From Pontibacter lucknowensis (GTDB taxonomy: Bacteria; Bacteroidota; Bacteroidia; Cytophagales; Hymenobacteraceae): DNA of 64,000 bases. This document shows positions 55,589 to 63,398 of this stretch, piece after piece. Numbering within the stretch: the stretch's first letter is position 1; every line of letters begins with the position of its first letter. The notes under the pieces were generated by a model. The model made no database searches. It saw nothing but the letters and a program-made list of their open reading frames with translations, and was not told where the DNA came from. Made by a program: the position numbers and the translations under genes. The stretch is from the NCBI RefSeq assembly GCF_900156415.1, contig NZ_FTNM01000006.1, forward strand, positions 186,001-250,000. The letters run 5' to 3'.

Positions 55589-55619
55589 AAGTCCCACCCC
55601 GATTAGGGGCAGGACTTTT
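55587..55619 (-). terminator. Terminator of the bifunctional-nuclease-family gene
   Basis: AAAAGTCC-CA-CCCC / GGGG-CA-GGACTTTT with a 5-base loop, read on the minus strand after the stop at 55640. It touches the -33 region of nupC. Confidence 0.8.
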
Positions 55620-55639
55620 AAAGTATAGCGTATGTTATG

Positions 55640-56239
55640 CTAGTTTCGCTTGTTCAACTCGTCGCGGATCTTGGCGGCACGCTCGTAGTCCTCTTTTTCA
55701 AGAGCTTCATTGAGCATCTTGTTCAGGTCATCGACTGACGTCTGGTTGAGTGGCTCCTTGGCGCTCGGAGTCGATGAAGAACTGCTTTTTACGGCCATTT
55801 CTTCATTTTCATCTTCTTCTTCTTCCAGGTCGCTCAAAATAATGCCAGCTTCCGAAAGCACACTTTCCACCGTGTAGATAGGCACCCCAAAGCGCAATCC
55901 GATGGCAATGGCATCGGACGGACGTGCATCCAGTTCGAACTCCTTTTCTCCGTCGGTGCACATGATCTTGGAATAGAACACGCCCTCCTTCAGGTCTGAG
56001 ATCAGGATCTCGGTGATGTTCACGTTCATCTGCTCGGCAAAGGTCTTGAACAAGTCGTGCGTGAGCGGACGGTTTGGGTTGATTTTTTCTATCTGTATGG
56101 CAATGGACTGCGCCTCGAACATACCAATGATGATCGGTAGCCTGCGGTTTCCATCACGCTCACCCAACACCAGCGCAAACGATCCCGTCTGCGATTGGCT
56201 GGAGGAGAGCCCGAGTATCTCTAGCTGTATTTTTTTCAC
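55640..56239 (-). CDS. Bifunctional nuclease (BFN) domain protein with UVR motif
   Basis: 199 residues. Residues ~1-130 are the BFN/DUF151 domain: LPIIIGMFEAQSIAIQIEKI, RPLTHDLF, DLKEGVFYSKI and DARPSDAIAIGLRFG. A linker rich in Glu and Ser follows. The last ~35 residues (DLNKMLNEALEKEDYERAAKIRDELNKRN) are a UVR motif as in UvrB/UvrC and Clp/McsA proteins. BFN proteins have been tied to nuclease activity, while the BFN-UVR joining is common in Bacteroidetes. It lies 17 bases downstream of etfA, probably co-transcribed. Confidence 0.88.
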   Translation of the reverse strand: MKKIQLEILGLSSSQSQTGSFALVLGERDGNRRLPIIIGMFEAQSIAIQIEKINPNRPLTHDLFKTFAEQMNVNITEILISDLKEGVFYSKIMCTDGEKEFELDARPSDAIAIGLRFGVPIYTVESVLSEAGIILSDLEEEEDENEEMAVKSSSSSTPSAKEPLNQTSVDDLNKMLNEALEKEDYERAAKIRDELNKRN

Positions 56240-56256
56240 AATTAAGCTCTTCTATT

Positions 56257-57237
56257 CTATTTGTCTAAAGCTTTTGCAGCTTCAATTAATTTAGGAAGTA
56301 CCTCGAGCGCATCGCCAACTATGCCATAATCAGCGGCTTTAAAGAACGGCGCTTCCGGATCCTTATTAATAACGACAATCACTTTAGAAGAGTTAACCCC
56401 CGCCAGGTGCTGAATGGCACCAGAGATGCCGGCAGCAATGTACAGGTTAGGGCTTACGGTGATACCAGTCTGGCCCACGTGCTCGTGGTGAGGGCGCCAG
56501 CCGATGTCCGAAACAGGCTTGGAACAGGCCGTTGCCGCACCCAGTTCTTTGGCCAGTTCCTCGATCAGGTGCCAGTTCTCAGGGCCTTTCATACCGCGAC
56601 CGCCGGATACGACGATCTCCGCCTCTGGCAGTAGCACGCCTCCACCGGTGTCCTGCATCACCGTCTCTTTTGGAGCAGCAGCAAAATCAGACTCCGCCAG
56701 ATCAGCGGAAAGCTTCTCTACCGTAGCAGCAGAACCGCCGTTGCTGATGATGTCGGTGCTGTTTTTCTTTACTGCGATGATCTTCACATCGGAAGTCAGG
56801 TTTACCTGCGCAAACGCCTTGCCTGAGAACACACCGCGTGTCACAGTAAAGTTACCGCCATCTATCTTCGGCAGTTCGGTTACGTTGGTAGCCAGTGAGC
56901 CGTTCAGGCGAACAGCCAGCTTAGAGCCTACCGCAGCACCAATGTTAGAGTTGGAGAACACCAGTACTTTGGCGCTTTCCTGCTGCGCTGCCTTTGCGAT
57001 TACTTTCACGTACGCGTCGGCTACAAACTGCTTCAGGCGGTCGTCAGCGTCGTACAATACCTTGCTGATGCCCTGCTCGCCTAGTTTGGCCAGAGCCTCT
57101 TCGTGTACATCACCAATGGCTACCGCTGTGGCGGTTGTGCCCATGGCCTGCGCCACCTGGCTGCCGTAGGATGCTGCCTCGAGTGAGGACTTCTTGATCT
57201 CTCCGTTCAGACCTTCTACAAATACTAATACAGACAT
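56257..57237 (-). CDS. etfA: Electron transfer flavoprotein alpha subunit
   Basis: 326 residues. The C-terminal FAD-binding region GGRGMKGPENWHLIEELAKELG, DIGWRPHHEHVGQTG, SPNLYIAAGISGAIQHLAG and VVINKDPEAPFFKAADYGIVGD is complete. It pairs with EtfB to carry electrons from acyl-CoA dehydrogenases toward the respiratory chain. One base separates it from etfB. No GGTATA motif lies in either gene. Confidence 0.96.
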   Translation of the reverse strand: MSVLVFVEGLNGEIKKSSLEAASYGSQVAQAMGTTATAVAIGDVHEEALAKLGEQGISKVLYDADDRLKQFVADAYVKVIAKAAQQESAKVLVFSNSNIGAAVGSKLAVRLNGSLATNVTELPKIDGGNFTVTRGVFSGKAFAQVNLTSDVKIIAVKKNSTDIISNGGSAATVEKLSADLAESDFAAAPKETVMQDTGGGVLLPEAEIVVSGGRGMKGPENWHLIEELAKELGAATACSKPVSDIGWRPHHEHVGQTGITVSPNLYIAAGISGAIQHLAGVNSSKVIVVINKDPEAPFFKAADYGIVGDALEVLPKLIEAAKALDK

Positions 57238-57238
57238 A

Positions 57239-57979
57239 TTACAGTACTTTAGCTTCGTTTCTCAATAGTTTAATCAATTCGCCGGCGTTCTCCGGTTCAA
57301 TCAGCTTCACGCCGCTCTTTTTCTCGGGCTTGCTGTAGTTCACGTACTCCGACTTGGCTTCGCCGCCCGTAGGCTCCACAACTTTGAGTGGTTTGGTGCG
57401 GGCCGTCATGATGCCGCGCATGTTTGGTATGCGTGGCTCGCACATCGGCTGCTGGGCGCTGGCTACAAATGGCAGTTTTACCTCTACCACTTCTTTGCCA
57501 CCCTCAATCTCACGCTCCAGACGGGCCGTGCTGTCGTCTACCATGTCCAGTTTAAAGGCTGGCGTCACAGACGGAATGCCCATCATCTCGCCTACCATGT
57601 TGTGCACCTGGAAGCCGTTGTAATCAATGGATTCCTTGCCCATTAGAATCATATCGTAACCGCCCTCGTTGGCTACGGCAGTAATCTGCTGCGCCACGAA
57701 GTAAGCGTCTTTCGGGTGTGCGTTCACGCGGATGGCGTCGTCGGCTCCAATGGCCAGTGCCTTGCGTATATTGGGCTCAGCGTCAGCTTCACCTACGTTC
57801 AGCACGGTTACGCTGCCGCCTTTGGCCTCTTTCAGCTCAATGGCGCGGGTCAGAGCGTACTCATCCCAAGGGTTGATTACGTACTGCACCCCGTTCTTGT
57901 CGAACTCTTTGTTATCTCCAGTAAAGTTGATCTTGGAAGTAGTATCCGGAACGTTACTGATGCAAACTAATATTTTCAT
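57239..57979 (-). CDS. etfB: Electron transfer flavoprotein beta subunit
   Basis: 246 residues. MKILVCISNVPDTTSKI, VINPWDEYALTRAIELKE, DAIRVNAHPKDAYFVAQQI, LMGKESIDYNGFQVHNMVGEMMG and LPFVASAQQPMCEPRIPNMRGIMTARTKPL are hallmarks of EtfB, the AMP-binding half of the heterodimer. It leads the etfB-etfA-BFN operon. It is divergent from a small TPR gene, with 62 bases between. Confidence 0.96.
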   Translation of the reverse strand: MKILVCISNVPDTTSKINFTGDNKEFDKNGVQYVINPWDEYALTRAIELKEAKGGSVTVLNVGEADAEPNIRKALAIGADDAIRVNAHPKDAYFVAQQITAVANEGGYDMILMGKESIDYNGFQVHNMVGEMMGIPSVTPAFKLDMVDDSTARLEREIEGGKEVVEVKLPFVASAQQPMCEPRIPNMRGIMTARTKPLKVVEPTGGEAKSEYVNYSKPEKKSGVKLIEPENAGELIKLLRNEAKVL

Positions 57980-58006
57980 ATAATAAAATGTTAGCTTATT
58001 AAAAGT

Positions 58007-58014
58007 TAAATTTG
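58007..58014 (+). promoter_or_regulatory. Probable -7 box for the small TPR gene
   Basis: TAAATTTG fits TAnnTTTG, 27 bases before the ATG at 58042. Confidence 0.5.
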
Positions 58015-58041
58015 ATGCGAAGTTAGTTAAAATATAGCCAA

Positions 58042-58380
58042 ATGGAAATGTCTCAAAATAGATTGCTGCAACTCTTCCAATTCTACAAAGAAGACCCCAA
58101 CGACCCGTTCACGATATATGCGATTGCGACAGAATTGCGCAACTCCGAGCCGCAAAAGGCAATGGAGTACTACGAAATATTGCTCAACGAACACGAGCGC
58201 TACGTAGGCACTTATTACCATGCTGCCAGTCTGTACGCAGAACTTGGGCAACCTGAAAAAGCTGAGCAGACCTACAAAAAAGGCATGCTGATCAGCCGTC
58301 AGGAAGGCAACATGCACGCATTTGCAGAGTTGCAACAGGCGTACAACAAGTTTGCGGGCCTTGACTACGAAGACGAGTAG
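58042..58380 (+). CDS. Small soluble TPR protein
   Basis: 112 residues, with no signal peptide. Two to three tetratricopeptide helices pairs: DPFTIYAIATELRNSEPQKAMEYYEILL, YVGTYYHAASLYAELGQPEKAEQTYKKGM and a final MHAFAELQQAYNKF. It should be a cytoplasmic adaptor; its partner is unknown. The ATG six bases in (58048) is an alternative start. Its location next to etfB may reflect only the shared divergent promoter region. Confidence 0.8.
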   Translation: MEMSQNRLLQLFQFYKEDPNDPFTIYAIATELRNSEPQKAMEYYEILLNEHERYVGTYYHAASLYAELGQPEKAEQTYKKGMLISRQEGNMHAFAELQQAYNKFAGLDYEDE

Positions 58381-58519
58381 CACCTTTTGCGCTACAGATC
58401 AAAAATAGTATGCATGCAGCATATCTGCAAGTATAAAACAGGCTTTTATGCCGAAATGTTTTCTAATGGCTTCTGTAGCGTACTAGATATAGCGCCCGAA
58501 GGTTTACGATAGCAAAAAG

Positions 58520-58556
58520 AAAAGCCACCGCCTTTGCAGGTTTGGTGGCTTTTCCT
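58520..58556. terminator. Terminator between the TPR gene and pyc
   Basis: The stem AAAAGCCACC / GGTGGCTTTT has a 14-base loop. It is flanked by T-rich sequence on the plus strand and A-rich on the other side, so it serves both convergent genes. Confidence 0.8.
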
Positions 58557-58573
58557 GTTTATACTTTGGATAG

Positions 58574-61500
58574 CTACGATAAACTAACCACCAGATCGTC
58601 GGTGTTCACCAAAGAGCCTTCCGGCAAATGCAGGTCGGCAATCCTGGTGGCTTCTGAAGCGGTGATGGTCGTTTCCATCTTCATGGCCTCGATCACAAAC
58701 AGCGGCGTGTTTTTCTTCACTTCCTGGTCCTTCTCCACCAGTATCTTTGAAAGCAGCCCCTGCAACGGTGCCCCGATGTGCTTCGGATTGCCTTTGTCCA
58801 CTTTCTGGTGCTGTACCCGCTCCACTTTCACCGACTTGTCACGCACTTCGATGTTTCGCGTCTGTCCGTTTAGTTTGAAGAACACGGTGCGCATACCGTC
58901 CTCGTCCACGTGGCCCAGCGACTGGTACTTGATCACGATGGACTTGCCGCGGGCGATGTCTATGATGGCCTCTTCACCGGGCTTCATGCCATAGAAGAAA
59001 AGGCGCGTCGGGATTTTGGAGACGTTGCCGTATTGTTCGAAGTGTTTGTGATAGGCCTCGTATACCTTGGGGTAGAGCTGGTACGACAGAAAGTCGGTAT
59101 ACTTGGTATGCTCCCCGAATTTCTCCTGAAACTCCCTGAATTCCTGGTCCAGATTAATTGGCTCGAGGTGCTCGTTCGGCCGACCGTCGTATGGCTGTTC
59201 GTCTTTGAGCACGATAGCCTGCAGCTTTTTCGGGAAACCGCCCACCGGCTGGCCCAGATCACCGCGGAACAGCGACTGCACTGATTCTGGGAAGGAAATC
59301 TGCTCGCCACGCTCGAGAACATCCACCGTGGTCAGACCATTGGAAACCAGGTATAACGCCATATCACCCACTACTTTGGAGCTCGGCGTTACTTTCACCA
59401 GGTCGCCAAACAACTGGTTCACTTCCGCATAAGTCTCTTTGATCAATTCCCACTTATCACCCAAGCCCAGTGCATTGGCCTGCGGACGAAGGTTGGAGTA
59501 TTGACCACCTGGAATTTCGTGGTGGTATACCTCAGCCGTGCCAGCTTTCAAGCCAGACTCAAAAGGATAGTAGTACTCGCGCACTGTTTCCCAGTAGTTG
59601 GAGTGGCGGTTGAGGCTCTTCTGATCGAACTCGCGGTGTCGCTCTTGAAAACGCATGGCTTCCACCATTGAGTTAAAGTTCGGCTGTGAGGTAAGGCCCG
59701 ACATAGAACCCAAAGCCACGTCCACCACATCCACGCCTGCCTCTATGGCTTTGAGATAGGTGGCTGACTGTATACCTGATGTGTCGTGTGTGTGCAGGTG
59801 AATAGGCAGTTTCACCGTGTCTCGCAGCGCCTCTACCAGCACCTGCGCAGCGTATGGCTTGAGCAAGCCAGCCATGTCTTTGATAGCCAGAATGTGGGCA
59901 CCGGCATCTTCCAATTGCTTGGCCAGTTGCAGGTAGTACTCCAGGTTATACTTGGTTTTCTTCGGATTGAGAATATCGCCGGTATAGCAAAGCGTACCCT
60001 CCGCCAGACCGCCTGTGCGCTTTCGCACAAAGTCGATGCAGGGCTCCATGCTCTTCATCCAGTTGAGCGAGTCGAAGATGCGGAAAATATCCACGCCCGT
60101 CTCCCAGGACTTCTCGACAAACGACTCAATCAGGTTATCCGGATAGGCCTTGTACCCTACCCCATTAGAGCCGCGGATGAGCATCTGCAGCAGGATGTTC
60201 GGCACCGCCTCCCGGATCTCGGCAAGTCTACGCCACGGGTCCTCGTGCAGGAAGCGCAGGCACACGTCGAAAGTCGCCCCACCCCATACCTCCATGCTGA
60301 AGGTCTGTGGATGGTCCTTGGCATAGGCTTCGGCTATTTTGAGCATGTCGAAAGAGCGCATGCGGGTAGCCAGCAAGGACTGATGTGCATCCCGGAAAGT
60401 GGTATCGGTATAGTGGATTTGCTTATCGTTGCGCAGCCATTTCGAAAACTCCTCAGGGCCCAGTTCTGTCAGGAGGTCTTTTGTACCGCGCTCGTAGGGT
60501 TTGTTCAGGTTGAAGCCTGTGAAATCCGGTTTGGAAAGCACTTTGTCCGGATCAGGTTTCTTTACGTCCGGGTGACCGTTCACGATCACATCAGCCAGGA
60601 AACTGAGAAGTTTGGTTGCGCGGTCCTTGCTCTTGCGGAACACAAAGAGCTCTGAGTGATTCTTCACAAAATCCACAGTCGCGTCACCGGAGATGAAGGT
60701 CGGGTGGTTGATAATGTTCTGCAGGAACTGGATGTTCTGCTTCACGCCTCGGATTCGGAATTCGTCCAGCGTGCGCGACATCTTCATAGCGGCATGGCGC
60801 AAAGTCGGTGCCTGTGCTGATACTTTTACCAGAAGCGAGTCGAAGAACGGACTGATCTTGGCACCCTGGTATACACTGCCCTGGTCGAGACGAATGCCAA
60901 AGCCACCGGCACTGCGGTAAGCGATGATGGTGCCATAATCTGGTTTGAAATCGTTTTCCGGGTCTTCGGTGGTGATACGGCACTGGATGGCCACACCGTT
61001 TGCCCGAACCGTGTGCTGCGGCCCGAGCAGTACTTCCTCGTGATCCAGGGTATAGCCATCGGCAATAAAGATCTGCGTTTTGATCAGGTCGATGCCTGTG
61101 ATCATCTCGGTCACGGTGTGCTCCACCTGTATGCGGGGATTCACCTCGATGAAGTAGATGTTATTGTTGTGCGGCTCCACCAAAAACTCCACTGTGCCCA
61201 CGTTGTTGTAGTTCACGGCTTTGCAAATGCGGATGGCGTAGTCGTAGAGTTGGTGACGGGTTTCTTCGCTCAGGCTGATGGCCGGGGCCACTTCTACCAC
61301 TTTCTGGAAGCGGCGCTGCACCGAGCAGTCGCGCTCGAAAAGGTGGGTGATGTTGCCAAAGTTATCGGCCACGATCTGCACTTCAATGTGCTTCGGGTTC
61401 TCGACGTACTTTTCCAGGAAGAGCGTATTGTCGCCGAAGGCTTTCAGGGCTTCGTTCTTCGCCTCAAAAAAACCTTTCTCCAGTTGCTCGTCGTCCCGGA

Positions 61501-62017
61501 TTACACGCATACCGCGACCGCCGCCGCCGGCAGCTGCCTTGAGCATAAGCGGATAACCAATGCGGTGCGCTTCTTCCAAAGCGGTGTCATAGGTGTTCAG
61601 ATCCAGGTCGTTGCTCTGGATAATGGGCACCTCACAGCTTACGGCTACTTTTTTGGCCGATACTTTGTCGCCCAGCGCCCCCATCACCTCTGGTCGTGGA
61701 CCGATGAAGATGATGCCGTTCTCGGCGCACTTGCGAGAGAAATGCTGGTTTTCAGAGAGGAATCCGTAGCCCGGGTGAATGGCATCTACTCCGTTCTCTT
61801 TGGCGATGGCGATGATGCCGTCGATGTCGAGGTAAGGCTGCAGCGGCTGGTTGTCTTTGCCGATCTGGTAAGCCTCGTCGGCCTTGTAACGGTGCAGGGA
61901 GTAACGATCTTCATAGGTATAAATGGCCACCGTCTGGATATTAAGCTCCGTACAGGCTCTGAGCACACGGATGGCAATTTCGCCGCGGTTAGCGACAAGT
62001 ACTTTTTTGATTTTCAT
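58574..62017 (-). CDS. pyc: Pyruvate carboxylase (single-chain)
   Basis: 1147 residues, full length. The biotin carboxylase domain (1-~450) has KAAAGGGGRGMRVI and FIEVNPRIQVEHTVTEMITG. The carboxyltransferase domain (~530-~800) has TDTTFRDAHQSLLATRMRS, LHTHDTSGIQSATYLKAIEAGVDVVD (metal-binding His pair) and KDMAGLL. The C-terminal BCCP domain carries biotinyl Lys1113 in EAMKM. It carboxylates pyruvate to oxaloacetate with ATP and bicarbonate. Monocistronic. Confidence 0.97.
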   Translation of the reverse strand: MKIKKVLVANRGEIAIRVLRACTELNIQTVAIYTYEDRYSLHRYKADEAYQIGKDNQPLQPYLDIDGIIAIAKENGVDAIHPGYGFLSENQHFSRKCAENGIIFIGPRPEVMGALGDKVSAKKVAVSCEVPIIQSNDLDLNTYDTALEEAHRIGYPLMLKAAAGGGGRGMRVIRDDEQLEKGFFEAKNEALKAFGDNTLFLEKYVENPKHIEVQIVADNFGNITHLFERDCSVQRRFQKVVEVAPAISLSEETRHQLYDYAIRICKAVNYNNVGTVEFLVEPHNNNIYFIEVNPRIQVEHTVTEMITGIDLIKTQIFIADGYTLDHEEVLLGPQHTVRANGVAIQCRITTEDPENDFKPDYGTIIAYRSAGGFGIRLDQGSVYQGAKISPFFDSLLVKVSAQAPTLRHAAMKMSRTLDEFRIRGVKQNIQFLQNIINHPTFISGDATVDFVKNHSELFVFRKSKDRATKLLSFLADVIVNGHPDVKKPDPDKVLSKPDFTGFNLNKPYERGTKDLLTELGPEEFSKWLRNDKQIHYTDTTFRDAHQSLLATRMRSFDMLKIAEAYAKDHPQTFSMEVWGGATFDVCLRFLHEDPWRRLAEIREAVPNILLQMLIRGSNGVGYKAYPDNLIESFVEKSWETGVDIFRIFDSLNWMKSMEPCIDFVRKRTGGLAEGTLCYTGDILNPKKTKYNLEYYLQLAKQLEDAGAHILAIKDMAGLLKPYAAQVLVEALRDTVKLPIHLHTHDTSGIQSATYLKAIEAGVDVVDVALGSMSGLTSQPNFNSMVEAMRFQERHREFDQKSLNRHSNYWETVREYYYPFESGLKAGTAEVYHHEIPGGQYSNLRPQANALGLGDKWELIKETYAEVNQLFGDLVKVTPSSKVVGDMALYLVSNGLTTVDVLERGEQISFPESVQSLFRGDLGQPVGGFPKKLQAIVLKDEQPYDGRPNEHLEPINLDQEFREFQEKFGEHTKYTDFLSYQLYPKVYEAYHKHFEQYGNVSKIPTRLFFYGMKPGEEAIIDIARGKSIVIKYQSLGHVDEDGMRTVFFKLNGQTRNIEVRDKSVKVERVQHQKVDKGNPKHIGAPLQGLLSKILVEKDQEVKKNTPLFVIEAMKMETTITASEATRIADLHLPEGSLVNTDDLVVSLS

Positions 62018-62306
62018 ATAAGGTGAGATGTAAGGTATAGCTGCACTATATTTTTATGGATAAAGGGCGAAAAGGGGAACACCGATGCGCCACAGGTATA
62101 AGCAACACTATAATAATCTAGTATAGACGAATGGCAGACGGGAAATGAAGCGACCTGCCGTTTTGAAAACATCCCTTAATACAGGCTTTTTCCGGATAAG
62201 GTTATATTGCAAATCCGAAGGATATACAGCGGTATTTATACCTTATAGATTAAAGCACATGCAACATATTGCAAAACACTAATATACCTGTAGTTAGGCA
62301 GATAGC
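62018..62306. other. Intergenic spacer upstream of pyc
   Basis: AT-rich, with no ORF of coding character. It holds four GGTATA/TATACC motifs (about 62034, 62095, 62238 and 62283), a higher density than the window average. It probably includes the pyc promoter, though I found no TAnnTTTG match. Confidence 0.4.
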
Positions 62307-62339
62307 AAAAAAATAGCGCCACCGTTAATCAGTGACGCT
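62307..62339 (-). terminator. Terminator of the outer membrane protein gene
   Basis: On the minus strand AGCGTCAC / GTGGCGCT (one U-G pair) with a 9-base loop, then ATTTTTTT. It lies 65 bases after the stop at 62404. Confidence 0.75.
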
Positions 62340-62403
62340 ACCAAATAAACAACAACCTAAACTTTAATCTGATTAGAAAACCTATAGCTATACTTGTCTA
62401 GCC

Positions 62404-63255
62404 TTAGTGCTTTTTGTGCCCCGGTTCGTAGATCAGTCGGAAAAAGGTGCTCATGCGCTCCCGCTCTTTTGTAACAGGTATACCTGTCACAATACCGATC
62501 ATCAGGCCCTCGTTGATCACCAATCGCATCTGCGGACGCAGCACCATGTCCATGTGTCCGCCCTGCATTTCCTTGTTTACCTCAAGGCCTACAAAGTTGC
62601 GGCTGTTCGGTATCATGTAGTGGGCACTGGTGTTGATCTCGTAACTGGTCTCCAGCCCGCTGTGGCCAAAGTGATTGAACACCCGCGGACCGGTATAGAT
62701 CAGCGAGTGAAAGTTGCTGCCCCACTTTTTGGCCGCCACTAGAAAAGGGTTAAAAAGAAATCCCTGAAACACGTCATCCCTCCGGATGCGGTCGAGGTCT
62801 GTCAGTTCGAACTCAGTGATGGTGCCCAAGGCCATGGACGTATTGAACCGCTTGTTCACCAGAAAGGTATACTGCGCCGCCAGCTTCAGCGACTCGATGC
62901 GGTCAGAGGGTCGGTTCACCTCAGGGCGTCGGTCTTTACTATTGGTTGTGTAAACCGATACAGGCACTTCGATTTCCAGACCCAACCTGTCGATCGGCGC
63001 CCATTCGTACTCCACCAGAAATTCATAGCGGTCGTAGCCAAGGTTGTCGGTCATGCCGGCACCGATGTTCCACTCCTTTTCCCCTTTGTGTGCGCCAAGA
63101 TCCCGGATCAGGTCAATGTACAGGGGCTCTGCGTGGTTCAGTTTGAGCGGTTTTGGAGCTTGCTGCTGGCTTGTGTCAGGTATGGCTGTTTCTTGTGCGT
63201 AAGCAGTAAAAGAAAGTGTGGTAATAAAAGCTGAAAGAAAAAAAGTCCGTTTCAT
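62404..63255 (-). CDS. Outer membrane beta-barrel protein, HAEPLY family
   Basis: 283 residues. The signal peptide MKRTFFLSAFITTLSFTAYA is followed by a linker with many Gln/Pro and then HAEPLYIDLIRDLGAHKGEKEWNIGAGM. The rest alternates as amphipathic strands: YEFLVEYEWAPIDRLGLEIEVPVSVY, SLKLAAQYTFLVN, SLIYTGPRVFNHFG and a last strand STFFRLIYEP. It is likely a porin-like barrel; ligand unknown. A near-consensus -7 box (TACTTTCG) lies about 30 bases upstream, on the minus strand. Confidence 0.8.
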   Translation of the reverse strand: MKRTFFLSAFITTLSFTAYAQETAIPDTSQQQAPKPLKLNHAEPLYIDLIRDLGAHKGEKEWNIGAGMTDNLGYDRYEFLVEYEWAPIDRLGLEIEVPVSVYTTNSKDRRPEVNRPSDRIESLKLAAQYTFLVNKRFNTSMALGTITEFELTDLDRIRRDDVFQGFLFNPFLVAAKKWGSNFHSLIYTGPRVFNHFGHSGLETSYEINTSAHYMIPNSRNFVGLEVNKEMQGGHMDMVLRPQMRLVINEGLMIGIVTGIPVTKERERMSTFFRLIYEPGHKKH

Positions 63256-63383
63256 AAAAGGGTTAAACCGAAATATGAGCGAAAGTAGAACGGCACTATT
63301 AAAGGCATATTAAAAATAGATTAGAAATAGATTAAAGCAGCTGATATGAGGCAGGCAGACAAACTGTTTTTGACAGGTATGTG

Positions 63384-63391
63384 TATCTTTG
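63384..63391 (+). promoter_or_regulatory. -7 box close to the DUF2279-type start
   Basis: TATCTTTG fits TAnnTTTG and ends only 7 bases before the ATG at 63399, so the transcript would have almost no leader. No -33 TTTG lies at 18-21 bases. Confidence 0.45.
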
Positions 63392-63398
63392 CCACGCA

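Noticed and set aside
54227..55597. Longer nupC start at 55597
   Set aside because: The extra 20 codons begin upstream of a perfect TTTG-N19-TACTTTTG promoter, so they would not be transcribed from it.
61013..62026. 337-residue plus-strand ORF antisense to pyc
   Set aside because: Long only because of codon bias in pyc; the translation has no recognisable domain.
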